Source: Promicromonospora sp049532985 (GTDB lineage Bacteria > Actinomycetota > Actinomycetes > Actinomycetales > Cellulomonadaceae). Taken from it: 64,000 nt of DNA. The position numbers were made by a program, and so were the translations under genes. Location of the stretch: contig NZ_CP186693.1 of the NCBI RefSeq assembly GCF_049532985.1, forward strand, positions 3,658,001 through 3,722,000, given 5' to 3'. Below, in pieces: positions 17,094-25,264 of the stretch. The notes beneath the pieces were generated by a model. The model did no database searches, was not told where the DNA came from, and saw only the letters and a list, made by a program, of their open reading frames with translations. Within the stretch, counting starts at the first letter, position 1. Each line of letters opens with the position of its first letter.

Positions 17094-17747
17094 GTGACGT
17101 CCTCCGAGCACCTCGCGACCGCCCGTACCGACTACGACGCCATGGCGGAGGCCTACACCGCGTTCATCGGTGACGCGTTCACCGGCAGCCCGCTGAACCA
17201 CGCGCTCGTCCAGACCTTCGCGGACCTGGTCCGGCAGGCAGGCGGCGGCGCCGTGGCCGACGTCGGCTGCGGGCCCGGGCACGTGACCGCGTACCTGCGC
17301 GACCGGGGCGTGGACGCCTTCGGCATCGACCTCTCGCCCCGGCTCGTCGCGACGGCCCGCGAGACCAACCCGGGTGTCCGGTTCGACGTCGGCGACATGG
17401 GGGCGCTCGACGTCGCCACCGGCAGCCTCGCCGGCGTGCTGGCGAACTACTCGATCATCCACACGCCCCCGGACCGGCTGCCCACGGTGCTCGGCGAGCT
17501 CGGCCGCGTGCTCGCGCCCGGCGGGCACCTGCTGGTCGCCTTCCAGGCCCTGCCGGACGCCGAGGGGACGGCCGAGGCCTTCGACCACAAGGTCTCCCCC
17601 GCCTGGCGGTACGCACCGGGCCACGTCACCGGCCTGCTCGGGCGGGCCGGGGTCCACGAGGTCGCCCGGCTCACGATCGCCGCGAGCGAGGACCCGGCAC
17701 GCGGCTTCCCGCAGGCGCACGTCCTGCTGCGCAAGACGCCGGCCTGA
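17094..17747 (+). CDS. Class I SAM-dependent methyltransferase
   Basis: A 217-residue protein with the SAM-binding motif I VADVGCGPGHVTAYL near residue 58, motif II (FGIDLSPRLVATA), an acidic VGDMGALD, and motif III region LAPGGHLLVAFQ. This is the Methyltransf_11/25 type. The opening TARTDYDAMAEAYTAFI is common in small-molecule methyltransferases, including ubiquinone/menaquinone-like ones. The target is unknown. The GTG start was chosen because the family begins at this distance from motif I. A strong hairpin terminator follows. Confidence 0.83.
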   Translation: MTSSEHLATARTDYDAMAEAYTAFIGDAFTGSPLNHALVQTFADLVRQAGGGAVADVGCGPGHVTAYLRDRGVDAFGIDLSPRLVATARETNPGVRFDVGDMGALDVATGSLAGVLANYSIIHTPPDRLPTVLGELGRVLAPGGHLLVAFQALPDAEGTAEAFDHKVSPAWRYAPGHVTGLLGRAGVHEVARLTIAASEDPARGFPQAHVLLRKTPA

Positions 17748-17804
17748 ACCTCAGGACCGGCCGTCGCGGCGTCGGCCCGGTGCAGGACCCTCCTCAACCG
17801 GAAC

Positions 17805-17845
17805 GGCGGTGCGGCCGACGGGAGGAACCCGTCGACCGCACCGCC
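17805..17845. terminator. Bidirectional terminator between convergent genes
   Basis: An 18-bp stem (GGCGGTGCGG... at 17,805-17,822 with its complement at 17,828-17,845, one mismatch) and 5-nt loop, lying between the methyltransferase stop and the esterase stop. It can serve both strands. Confidence 0.75.
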
Positions 17846-17862
17846 TGCGGTGCCGTGCGCCG

Positions 17863-20103
17863 TCAGGCGCCGGAACCCTCGGTGAACAGCCGGGGCAGGA
17901 AGTCGATGAGCGACTTCTGCCAGACGTCCCAGCTGTGCGGCCCCGGGACGATGGGCGCGAACTCGTGGTTCACCCCACGGCTCTCCATGGCCGCGATGAG
18001 CTGCAACGTCGCACCGTAGGTGAAGTCCTGCACGTCACCGGAGTAGACGCGCAGCAGCTTCGTGCCCTCGTTGATGGCCTCGACGTCGGCGTTGGCCGGC
18101 GGTGCACCGAACGCCGACATGGCGCCGATGTAGCCGAACTCGCCCGGGTGCGCCCAGAGCGTGCTGAGCGTGTGGCCCGACCCCATGGACAGGCCCGCCA
18201 GCGCGCGCTGGTCGCTCTCGGAGCTGATGTTGAACTGCTCCTCGGCGGCCGGCACGATCCGCGTCGTGATCTCCGTGGGGAAGTCCACGCCGTTGCCGTT
18301 GGCCATGACCACCACCATCGGCACGATGTTGCCGCGCAGGTAGTGGTTGTCGAGGATGCGCTGGACATACCCCACCTCGACCCAGTCGGTCCACGTCTGC
18401 CCGCCACCGTGCTGCAGGTAGAAGACCGGGTACTCCTCGGCACGGTCCGGGTCGTAGTCCGGGGGCGTCCACACGTACGCCGAGCGCTGTGTGCCGCCGC
18501 CCGCGGTGCTCTGGTAGCTCATGACGCTGACCTCGCCGCGCGCGTCGGCGGGCACCTGGGCCGTGTACTGGCCGCGGAGCGTGTCGCCCTCGACGGTGAA
18601 GGTGCTCCACGTCGGCTCCGAGAACACCGTCGTGGGGTTGTTCGCGTCCTTGCGGTCGACGCCGTCGACCACGAACTTGTAGTAGTACGACCCGCCCTCG
18701 ACGGCCAGCGAGAGCCGCCACGACCCGTCGGCCTGCTTGACCATGTGGGTGCGCGGCCAGCTTCCGGCCGGGCCGAAGTTGCCCCAGACGGTCACGTTGT
18801 TCGCGTCGGCGTACTCGGGGCCGAGCTCGAAGGTGACCACGCCGTTCTCGTCGATCCACGGCGTCGGGGTCGTCCCCGCCGGCGGGAGCCGGTGCTCGAC
18901 GAACGGCAGGTGCCCCTCGCTCGGGCCCTCGTCGTCGACGTCCTGGAAGACGCGCCCCGCGAAGTCGTGCAGGTTCTTCTGCCACGTGTCCCACGTGCCG
19001 CCCGTCTCCGGGTCCGACCCGTCGGACTGGAACTCGACGCCCGCCGTCGTCAGCCGTTCGGCCAGCGCGACCGTGTCGTCGTACGCGGCGTCGGTCACGT
19101 TGCCCGCGTACAGCCGGACGATGTCCGTCGCGTCGTTGATCTGCTTGGCCTTGCCCCGGGAGATCGGCTTGTCGTAACCGCCCGAGAACGAGCCGACGCC
19201 GGCGAACTCGCGCGGCTTGGCGACCACGGCGTCCACGGCCAGCTCCGCACCACGGCCGATGCCGGCGATCGCGCGGCCGGAGCCCTTGTCGGAGACGTTG
19301 AACGCACGCTCGACGGCGGGCAGCAGCTCCTTCGTCACACCGGCCGGGCCCGGCACGCTCGCGTCACCCATGACGACGACCATCGGCTCGGCGTCGCCGT
19401 CGAGCGTGAGGTTGTCCATGATCTGGCCGAGCCGGCCCAGCTCCACCCACTCGCGGTAGCTCTGCCCCTCGCCCTGCAGCAGGTACAGCACCGGGTACTG
19501 CTCGGCGCGGTCCGCGTCGTAGCCGGACGGCGTCCAGACGAGCGCTTCCTTGTCGCGCTTCGGTCCCTTGCCGTACTCGAGGGTCGTGAGCCGGCCGCCG
19601 TCGGCCACGTCGTCGAGCCACTCCGCGCCCGGTCCGGGGACGAACAGGGTGCTGTAGGTGGGCTTCGACGTCACCTCCTGCGGCGCGCCCGGGTTACGGA
19701 ACGCGACCGCGTCCTGGTCCGCGGCGGGGCGCGCGGCGTACTGGTAGTAGTAGAGGCCGGGTTCGAGGGGGCCGAGGGTCGCGGTCAGGTTCGCCCCGCT
19801 GGCCCCCATGTTGAGGTCGGTCCATGCCTTGCCGGGGCCGAAGTTCCCCTGCACGGCGACGGGACCGTCGGCGATCCCGGTCGCCTCGGTCACGGCCGCG
19901 CGGGGCACCGTGAAGCGGTAGACGTCCGAGATCGGGTTGTTCGGCACCTCACCCACCCAGGGGTCGGGGCTCACCGCTTGCGCGGCAGCGGACGGCGCGA
20001 CGAGCAGGCCGCTCGCCACCACGGCGCTCGCGGTGGCCGCCGCGAGCGCCTGTCGGCCCCGCCGGACGCGACGAGGGGGTCTTGCCTGAGATTCAATCGT
20101 CAT
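17863..20103 (-). CDS. Secreted tandem carbohydrate-esterase-1-like protein; first esterase domain degenerate
   Basis: A 746-residue exported protein: twin-Arg/Lys-rich signal region (RRVRRGR) and hydrophobic core to about residue 41 (PSAAAQA). Then two repeats of an Ig/CBM48-like domain plus an alpha/beta-hydrolase of the esterase D/enterochelin-esterase family (CE1: feruloyl or acetylxylan esterases). In repeat 2 the nucleophile motif GLSMG (near residue 636) and the histidine in PGPHSWDVW (near 722) are intact. In repeat 1 the same positions read GIGRG (near 278) and TGGTWDTW (near 368), so Ser and His are lost. Probable role: removing acyl groups from plant polysaccharide, with repeat 1 kept as a binding or structural unit. 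Confidence 0.86.
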   Translation of the reverse strand: MTIESQARPPRRVRRGRQALAAATASAVVASGLLVAPSAAAQAVSPDPWVGEVPNNPISDVYRFTVPRAAVTEATGIADGPVAVQGNFGPGKAWTDLNMGASGANLTATLGPLEPGLYYYQYAARPAADQDAVAFRNPGAPQEVTSKPTYSTLFVPGPGAEWLDDVADGGRLTTLEYGKGPKRDKEALVWTPSGYDADRAEQYPVLYLLQGEGQSYREWVELGRLGQIMDNLTLDGDAEPMVVVMGDASVPGPAGVTKELLPAVERAFNVSDKGSGRAIAGIGRGAELAVDAVVAKPREFAGVGSFSGGYDKPISRGKAKQINDATDIVRLYAGNVTDAAYDDTVALAERLTTAGVEFQSDGSDPETGGTWDTWQKNLHDFAGRVFQDVDDEGPSEGHLPFVEHRLPPAGTTPTPWIDENGVVTFELGPEYADANNVTVWGNFGPAGSWPRTHMVKQADGSWRLSLAVEGGSYYYKFVVDGVDRKDANNPTTVFSEPTWSTFTVEGDTLRGQYTAQVPADARGEVSVMSYQSTAGGGTQRSAYVWTPPDYDPDRAEEYPVFYLQHGGGQTWTDWVEVGYVQRILDNHYLRGNIVPMVVVMANGNGVDFPTEITTRIVPAAEEQFNISSESDQRALAGLSMGSGHTLSTLWAHPGEFGYIGAMSAFGAPPANADVEAINEGTKLLRVYSGDVQDFTYGATLQLIAAMESRGVNHEFAPIVPGPHSWDVWQKSLIDFLPRLFTEGSGA

Positions 20104-20120
20104 TGACCTGCCTCTCGTTT

Positions 20121-20134
20121 GGAAAACGTTATCG
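20121..20134. promoter_or_regulatory. LacI-family operator-like site before the esterase gene
   Basis: GGAAAACGTTATCG is a near-palindrome centred on AACGTT, the shape of LacI-family sugar-repressor operators. It lies 18-31 bases upstream of the esterase ATG, where a bound repressor would block transcription or an early mRNA. Confidence 0.5.
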
Positions 20135-20210
20135 ACGTCGCGAGGGACGGCCCAGGCCGAGCTCGCGCACGGCCGGCACCCGGGCGGGCACCGGTGTCAC
20201 GGTGGTTGGG

Positions 20211-20357
20211 TCAGGGGCGGGGTCCGCCCCGGGGTCGGGTCCGCCGCGGGAGCCCCAGCACGTCGGTTCGCCCGGTGGTGCGGGACGTCGGCGACGAACC
20301 GCCCGCTGGTGGCGTCCGGGTCGCGGTCGACGACAGGGCCGGTGCACGACGTGGCAT
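20211..20357 (-). pseudogene. Relic or short ORF behind a strong RBS (48 codons)
   Basis: AAGGAGG sits at an ideal distance upstream of the ATG at 20,357. The frame gives only 48 residues rich in Arg, Pro and Thr (MPRRAPALSSTATRTPPAG), unlike a real protein. An overlapping frame (SDATSCTGPVVDRDPDATSG) has better codon composition but no start. With a good promoter and two operator-like repeats upstream, this looks like the truncated head of a former sugar-regulated operon. No product can be named. Confidence 0.3.
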
Positions 20358-20412
20358 CGCTGTTCCTCCTTGAACGGCGGACGAGCACGCCTGCACGGCG
20401 GCTCGCCAGCCC

Positions 20413-20441
20413 AGGTTAGCGATCGATTCCGACGTTGTAAA
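20413..20441 (-). promoter_or_regulatory. Promoter with operator overlapping the -35 box
   Basis: On the minus strand TTTACA (20,441-20,436), 17 bp, then TAACCT (20,418-20,413) form a good sigma-70-type promoter. It points at the RBS at about 20,363-20,370. The repeat TTACAACGTCGGAAT overlaps its -35 box. Confidence 0.5.
20426..20440 (-). repeat. Operator-like direct repeat, copy 1
   Basis: TTACAACGTCGGAAT (minus strand) is identical to the copy 99 bp away at 20,525-20,539. The TTACAACG half is typical of LacI-family sites. The remaining sequence from 20,140 to 20,656 shows no credible gene. Confidence 0.55.
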
Positions 20442-20524
20442 CGGATCTCGCCAGGATCACCCGGAAGGTGGCCCAGAACCGCGCTGAGCAGCGGGAACAC
20501 AGGTGTGTGCTGGCACGCAGTGTC

Positions 20525-20539
20525 ATTCCGACGTTGTAA
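20525..20539 (-). repeat. Operator-like direct repeat, copy 2
   Basis: Exact 15-bp second copy of TTACAACGTCGGAAT, upstream of the promoter on the minus strand. Two identical sites about 100 bp apart suit a looping repressor. Confidence 0.55.
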
Positions 20540-20656
20540 GCACCACGCCCTGCGGTCAACGGGGCGCCGTGCTGATCCCGTCGACGGCGAAGCACGCGCG
20601 AGGCATCGTGCGGCAGCGGTCTGCCAGGACCTCCCGGTCCCCGGCCTTCCCACGGC

Positions 20657-21511
20657 TCATTCGACCGCGTCGGCGAAGCGCGCCCGCGCGGCGACGGACA
20701 GCCGCTGCAGCTTCCGGTAGCTCTCGCTGCCCGGCACGGCGGTGTAGACGAACAGGTAGTGAGCCTGATCGGGGTCGACCAGGGACTGGCAGTGCAGCTC
20801 CAGGGCGCCGACCTCGGGATGCACGAGGTGCTTGACGTCGTGGGCGTGGACGCCGATCTCCTGGTCGTCCCACACCGCGCGGAGCTCCTCGCTCCGCTCC
20901 AGGAGCCGGCCGGCGAGCTGCGCGGCCCGGGATCCGGGGCCACGGAGCGTCGCGAGCCGGCGCAGGTCGGCGGCGATCATGCGGCTGAGGAGGGAGTGCT
21001 CCTCGGGGGCGTAGAGCCCTCGTGCGGCGGGGTCGGTGAACCAGCGGTAGCCGAGGCTCCGGGCCGGGCCGCTGTGGGCGGTCAGGTCACCGGTGAGGGC
21101 CACGCCCAGCGGCGTCTGCCGGAGCGTCTCGCCCAGCTCCGTGACGATCTCCGCGAACGTGTCGGTCAAGCGGTCGAAGACGCGCAGCAGGCCGGGACTG
21201 ATGTGCTCGCCGGCCGGGCCGCGCGGCGGTGGGTTGTGCCCGGCCAGGCGGAACAGGTGGTCACGCTCGTCGAGGGAGAGGTGGAGCCCTTGCGCGATCG
21301 ACGCCAGCATCTGCTCGGACGGACGGGGCCCACGCTCCCGTTCGAGCTGCATGTAGTAGTCGGTCGACATGTGGCACAGGAGGGCGACCTCCTCCCGGCG
21401 GAGCCCTGCGGCCCGTCGCCGCCGCCCCCGGGGCAGGCCGACGTCCTCCGGCTGGAGCGACTCCCGCCGACGGCGCAGGAAGTCGGCCAGCCCGGCCCGA
21501 TCGACTGTCAT
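20657..21511 (-). CDS. XRE-family regulator with MmyB-like ligand-binding domain
   Basis: A 284-residue regulator. Residues about 8-80 are a helix-turn-helix of the type GLRREEVALLCHMSTDYYMQLERERGPRPSEQ. Residues about 100-270 match the MmyB-like PAS-related ligand domain (GLLRVFDRLTDTFAEIVTELGETLRQTPLG, GYRWFTDPAARGLYAPEEH, HPEVGALELHCQSL). It is divergent from the aldehyde-oxidoreductase locus and separated from it by 190 bp. It is therefore the best candidate to control that locus and probably its own gene. The ligand is unknown; the oxidoreductase substrate is a reasonable guess. Confidence 0.87.
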   Translation of the reverse strand: MTVDRAGLADFLRRRRESLQPEDVGLPRGRRRRAAGLRREEVALLCHMSTDYYMQLERERGPRPSEQMLASIAQGLHLSLDERDHLFRLAGHNPPPRGPAGEHISPGLLRVFDRLTDTFAEIVTELGETLRQTPLGVALTGDLTAHSGPARSLGYRWFTDPAARGLYAPEEHSLLSRMIAADLRRLATLRGPGSRAAQLAGRLLERSEELRAVWDDQEIGVHAHDVKHLVHPEVGALELHCQSLVDPDQAHYLFVYTAVPGSESYRKLQRLSVAARARFADAVE

Positions 21512-21610
21512 CTCTCGTTTCTAGCAGTCGCGCACAGGGCTTTACCACGGATCGTCGATACCCCCGTAGCGGCGACCTGGACCGGAGCCCGGGACCCGGG
21601 CCTGGCACCC

Positions 21611-21635
21611 CAGCCTGGGATCGCCGACCCCCTGG
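21611..21635 (+). promoter_or_regulatory. Shared upstream motif, copy 1 (CAGCCTGGGATCG...)
   Basis: CAGCCTGGGATCGCCGACCC followed by CCTGG, 67-91 bp upstream of the first large-subunit gene. It recurs at 23,925 and 24,504, each in an intergenic region ahead of a gene of the same locus. Confidence 0.55.
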
Positions 21636-21701
21636 TTGCCGTCCGCAGGCGTGGTCAGCCTGGACCCGAGCACGTGACCAGCGACCGACCAAGGAGCCAC
21701 G

Positions 21702-23912
21702 ATGGCCTTCACACCAGTGGGACGCGAGATCGACCGCATCGACGGCAGGCGCAAGGTCACCGGTGCCGCCGAGTACTCCGGTGACCACCCGGCCCCCGAT
21801 CTCGCGCACGCCTACCTGATCACCAGCACCGTCGGGCGCGGCCGCATCCGCGCCATGGACACCGCCGCCGCGCTGGCCGCCCCGGGTGTCCTGGACGTGT
21901 ACAGCCCGTTCCATCCTCTGCGGCAGTACGTGCTGCCCGGTCTGGGCGAGAGCTACGCGCCCCTCCAGGACGTGGACGTACGGTTCCACGGGCAGATCAT
22001 CGCCATGGTCGTCGCCGAGAGCTTCGAGCAGGCCCGCGACGCCGCGGCGATGGTCACCACGACCTACGACGCCGAGCCGCCCCGCACCTCGCTCGACGAC
22101 GAGCCCGGCACGCTGCCCGACGCGCCGGCCGGCGGGCGCCCGCCCCGGTCCACCACCCTCGCCGACGGCGTCGCCTCGATCGATGCGGCACTGGCCGCGA
22201 GCGACGTCGTCGTGCAGGCGGACTTCCACCAGGACTCGCAGCACCACGTCGCGATGGAACCCCACACCACTCTCGCCCGGTGGCAGGACGGCATCCTCAC
22301 CGTGCACAGCGGCACGCAGGTGCCCCTCTTCGCCGTCATGCTGATCGCCGCCCGGCTCGGCATCGCGACCGACCGCGTGCGGGTCATGAGCAGGTACGTG
22401 GGAGGCGGTTTCGGCAGCAGGGTCCTGTCCTGGTACGACACCTCCCTCGCCGCGTCCGCGGCCGAGGTGCTGGACCGCCCTGTCCGGCTCGTCCTGACCC
22501 GGGAGCAGGTCTTCCAGGTCATCGGCCGGCGGGGCCGGATCAACCAGACGGTCAGGCTGGGCGCCCGGCGGGACGGTGTGCTGACCGCGGTCAGCCACGT
22601 GACCGACGCCGAGATGCCCGCCGTCGGCGGATGGCAGATGACCGCGGCGGAGTCCTCCACGGCGCTCGCCTACCGGACACCGAACCTGCATGTCGAGGAC
22701 CGGCAGGTGACCCTCGACATGTCGCCGACCTGGGCGATGCGGGCACCCGACGAGGCCCCGGGGTCGTTCGCGCTGGAGACCGCGATGGACGAGCTCGCCG
22801 TGGCCACCGGCGTCGACCCGGTCGAGCTGCGGCTGCGCAACTACACCACCGTCGTGCCCGGCACCGACCGCCCCTGGACGAGCAAGCACCTCGACGAGTG
22901 CTACCGCGTGGGCGCCCGCCGCTTCGGCTGGTCGGCGCGGTCCGCCACGCCCCGCTCCCGCGTCGACGGGGACTGGCTGGTCGGCATGGGGATGGCGTCG
23001 GCCGTCTACCCGACGGACCGGCAGCCGGCCACCGTCCGGGTCCGCCTGCGGGCCGACAACACCGCCGTGGTGTCCACGGCGACGGTCGACCCGGGCACCG
23101 GCGCGGCCACCATGGTCTCGACCGTCGGCGCCCACGCCCTGGGGATCCCGATGCGCCGGATCGAGCTGGAGTACGGGGACTCGACGCTGCCGCAGGGCGG
23201 TTCGTCGGTGGGGTCCGGAGCCACCGCGAGCACCGCTCCGGCGGTCCAGGCCGCCGCCCGGGCCGCCGTCGACGAGCTGAAGCGGATCGCCGTGACCAGC
23301 CCGGGCTCGCCGTGGCACGGTGCCGACCCCGCCGCGCTGACCTACGAGCACGGTCGCCTGCGCTCGGCGGACCGGGCGATGACCTTCGGCCAGCTGCTCA
23401 CCGCCGCCGGTGTCCCGGCGGCCGGGGGCGAGGGGACCCAGCAGCCGGGCGACGAGGCCACCCGGTACGCGGTCCACAGCTTCGGTGCGCACTTCTGCGA
23501 GGTGCGGGTCCACCGCTTCACCGGCGAACCGCGCGTCAGCCGGTTCACCACCGTGGTCGACGCCGGCCGCGTCGTGAACGCGAAGGCCGCCCGGAGCCAG
23601 CTCGTCGGTGGCGTCATCATGGGCATCGGGCACGCCCTGCTGGAGCACGACCCGGTCGAGCCGGCCACCGGCCGGCTGGCCGCCGGCAACCTCGCCGACT
23701 ACATGGTCCCCGTCAACGCCGACATCCCCGACATCGACGTGCACTGGCTGGACCGGCCCGACCCCGTGCTCAGCGAGCTCGGCGTCAAGGGGCTCGGCGA
23801 GATCGGGACCGTCGCATCGGCCGCCGCGGTCGGCAACGCCGTCTTCAACGCCACCGGCAGACGGGTGCGCGACCTCCCCATCACCCTCGACAAGCTGCTG
23901 CGGGAGGACTAG
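21702..23912 (+). CDS. Molybdenum aldehyde oxidoreductase large subunit (PaoC/YagR-like), copy 1
   Basis: A 736-residue molybdopterin-binding subunit of the xanthine-oxidase family. Family blocks seen in order: RIDGRRKVTGAAEYSGDH, YVGGGFGSR near residue 232, APDEAPGSFALETAMDELA, GSGATASTAPAV, HSFGAHFCEVRVHRFTGE, and the catalytic-glutamate motif GVKGLGEIGT near residue 695. It should hold the Mo-MCD cofactor and hydroxylate an aldehyde or N-heterocycle together with the FeS and FAD subunits downstream. It starts at the ATG after AAGGAG. A paralogue at 27,446 suggests alternative large subunits for one electron-transfer pair. Confidence 0.9.
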   Translation: MAFTPVGREIDRIDGRRKVTGAAEYSGDHPAPDLAHAYLITSTVGRGRIRAMDTAAALAAPGVLDVYSPFHPLRQYVLPGLGESYAPLQDVDVRFHGQIIAMVVAESFEQARDAAAMVTTTYDAEPPRTSLDDEPGTLPDAPAGGRPPRSTTLADGVASIDAALAASDVVVQADFHQDSQHHVAMEPHTTLARWQDGILTVHSGTQVPLFAVMLIAARLGIATDRVRVMSRYVGGGFGSRVLSWYDTSLAASAAEVLDRPVRLVLTREQVFQVIGRRGRINQTVRLGARRDGVLTAVSHVTDAEMPAVGGWQMTAAESSTALAYRTPNLHVEDRQVTLDMSPTWAMRAPDEAPGSFALETAMDELAVATGVDPVELRLRNYTTVVPGTDRPWTSKHLDECYRVGARRFGWSARSATPRSRVDGDWLVGMGMASAVYPTDRQPATVRVRLRADNTAVVSTATVDPGTGAATMVSTVGAHALGIPMRRIELEYGDSTLPQGGSSVGSGATASTAPAVQAAARAAVDELKRIAVTSPGSPWHGADPAALTYEHGRLRSADRAMTFGQLLTAAGVPAAGGEGTQQPGDEATRYAVHSFGAHFCEVRVHRFTGEPRVSRFTTVVDAGRVVNAKAARSQLVGGVIMGIGHALLEHDPVEPATGRLAAGNLADYMVPVNADIPDIDVHWLDRPDPVLSELGVKGLGEIGTVASAAAVGNAVFNATGRRVRDLPITLDKLLRED

Positions 23913-23924
23913 GTCCGGCCTCGT

Positions 23925-23960
23925 CAGCCTGTGATCGCCAGGCCCTGGATGGGCCTCCGG
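23925..23960 (+). promoter_or_regulatory. Shared upstream motif, copy 2
   Basis: CAGCCTGTGATCGCCAGGCC, then CTGGATGGGCCTCCGG. It includes the small inverted repeat CCAGGCCCTGG and lies 77-112 bp upstream of the SRPBCC gene, directly after the large-subunit stop. Confidence 0.6.
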
Positions 23961-24036
23961 CGTCCGGCAAGGATCGCGGCAGGGCGACGACGTGCGCGTC
24001 GCCTGCCCGTCGCCGGACGACCGAAAGGCATCTGTC

Positions 24037-24495
24037 ATGCCCAGCTATCACGTCGGGACCACCACCTCCGCCGCACCCGGGACCGTGTGGCGCCTGCTGA
24101 TCGACGGCCGCTCCTGGCCCCGGTGGTCATCGGGGCTGGACGAGCTCGTGGAGACCCGGTCCAGCGGGCTCGACCCGGAGGGCCGGGACGGCGTCGGGGC
24201 GGTGCGCGCCTTCCGCACGGGGCGCACCGTCGCGGCCGAACGGCTCGTCGAGCTGGTGGAGAACCGGAGCATGACGTACGAGGACGTCGTCAATCCTGCG
24301 CTGAGGGACTACCGCGCCGAGATCCAGCTCGAGCCGAACGCCGACGGCGGCACGGCCATCAGCTGGCGCGGCAGCTGGCGCGCCCGGCCGGGCGTCGGCT
24401 GGCTGATGCCGTTCATCCTGCCGGGTGTCATGCAGCGCATGGCCGACGACCTGTCCGCCTACGCCGCGCAGGTCGACCGCGAGGAGAGCCGCTGA
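24037..24495 (+). CDS. SRPBCC-fold protein (CoxG/polyketide-cyclase-like)
   Basis: A 152-residue START/Bet v1-like protein: TTTSAAPGTVWRLLIDGRSWPRW is the usual first strand and helix, followed by DGVGAVRAFRTG, NRSMTYEDVV and a C-terminal helix (MPFILPGVMQRMADDLSAYAAQV). Related CoxG-type proteins accompany molybdenum hydroxylases and help membrane attachment or maturation. That fits here, since it lies between two subunits of the same enzyme. The ATG was chosen over an upstream GTG because GAAAGG sits about 10 bases ahead of it. Confidence 0.75.
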   Translation: MPSYHVGTTTSAAPGTVWRLLIDGRSWPRWSSGLDELVETRSSGLDPEGRDGVGAVRAFRTGRTVAAERLVELVENRSMTYEDVVNPALRDYRAEIQLEPNADGGTAISWRGSWRARPGVGWLMPFILPGVMQRMADDLSAYAAQVDREESR

Positions 24496-24503
24496 CGCGG
24501 TCG

Positions 24504-24536
24504 CAGCCTGGGATCGGCAGGTCCTGGATGTCTCCG
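24504..24536 (+). promoter_or_regulatory. Shared upstream motif, copy 3
   Basis: CAGCCTGGGATCGGCAGGTC, then CTGGATGTCTCCG, 105-137 bp upstream of the [2Fe-2S] subunit. It matches copy 2 over most of its length and copy 1 over the first 14 bases. Confidence 0.6.
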
Positions 24537-24640
24537 GTCCCGCCGCCCAGTCTGGGTGCAGCGCCCGAGCCGGACAGCCCACCCGGACGGTGGGGGCGCT
24601 GCGCCACCACCCTGCCTCGCCGCCCCTCAGGAGAGACACG

Positions 24641-25264
24641 ATGACATCAGACAACGATGCGGGACACGGCCGTTCAGGCGTGTCCCGGAGAAGCTTCCTG
24701 GGCGGCGGCCTCGTGGCCGCCGCCGTGACGCCGCTGCTGACCGGCCAGGCGGAGGTGGCCGAAGCCGCCTCGGTGACCACCGCGGACGGCGTCCACCAGG
24801 TGACCGTGCGCGCCGCCGTCAACGGCAGCCCCGTCACGGTGCGGGTGGACCCGCGGGCCACCCTGCTGGACACGCTGCGTGAGCGGCTGGACCTCAAGGG
24901 CACCAAGAAGGGCTGCGACCGGGGCCAGTGCGGTGCCTGCACCGTGCACGTGGACGGGCGGCGCGTGCTGTCCTGCCTCACCCTGGCCGCCACGGTCACC
25001 GGGCACGAGGTGACCACCATCGAGGGCCTGGCCGACGGCGACCGTCTGCACCCGATGCAGGAGGCCTTCGTCGAGCACGACGGCCTGCAGTGCGGCTTCT
25101 GCACCCCGGGCCAGATCATGTCGGCGGTCGCCCTGGTCGAGGACGAGGGCGGCGCGGACTCGGACGAGGAGATCCGGGAGCGCATGTCGGGCAACATCTG
25201 CCGGTGCTCGGCCTACCCGCGCATCGTCGACGCGATCCGGGACGCGCAGCAGGTGATGCGCTGA
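24641..25264 (+). CDS. Aldehyde oxidoreductase [2Fe-2S] small subunit, Tat-exported (PaoA/YagT-like)
   Basis: A 207-residue iron-sulfur subunit. The N-terminus has a twin-arginine signal, SRRSFLGGG followed by a hydrophobic stretch, so the whole complex is probably folded in the cytoplasm and exported. A plant-ferredoxin-like cluster follows (CDRGQCGACTVH...LSC), then the second [2Fe-2S] domain (CGFCTPGQIMSA and GNICRCSAYPRI). It passes electrons from the Mo site to FAD. The ATG is preceded by CAGGAGAG. The stop overlaps the next start (TGATG), so it is coupled to the FAD subunit. Confidence 0.93.
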   Translation: MTSDNDAGHGRSGVSRRSFLGGGLVAAAVTPLLTGQAEVAEAASVTTADGVHQVTVRAAVNGSPVTVRVDPRATLLDTLRERLDLKGTKKGCDRGQCGACTVHVDGRRVLSCLTLAATVTGHEVTTIEGLADGDRLHPMQEAFVEHDGLQCGFCTPGQIMSAVALVEDEGGADSDEEIRERMSGNICRCSAYPRIVDAIRDAQQVMR

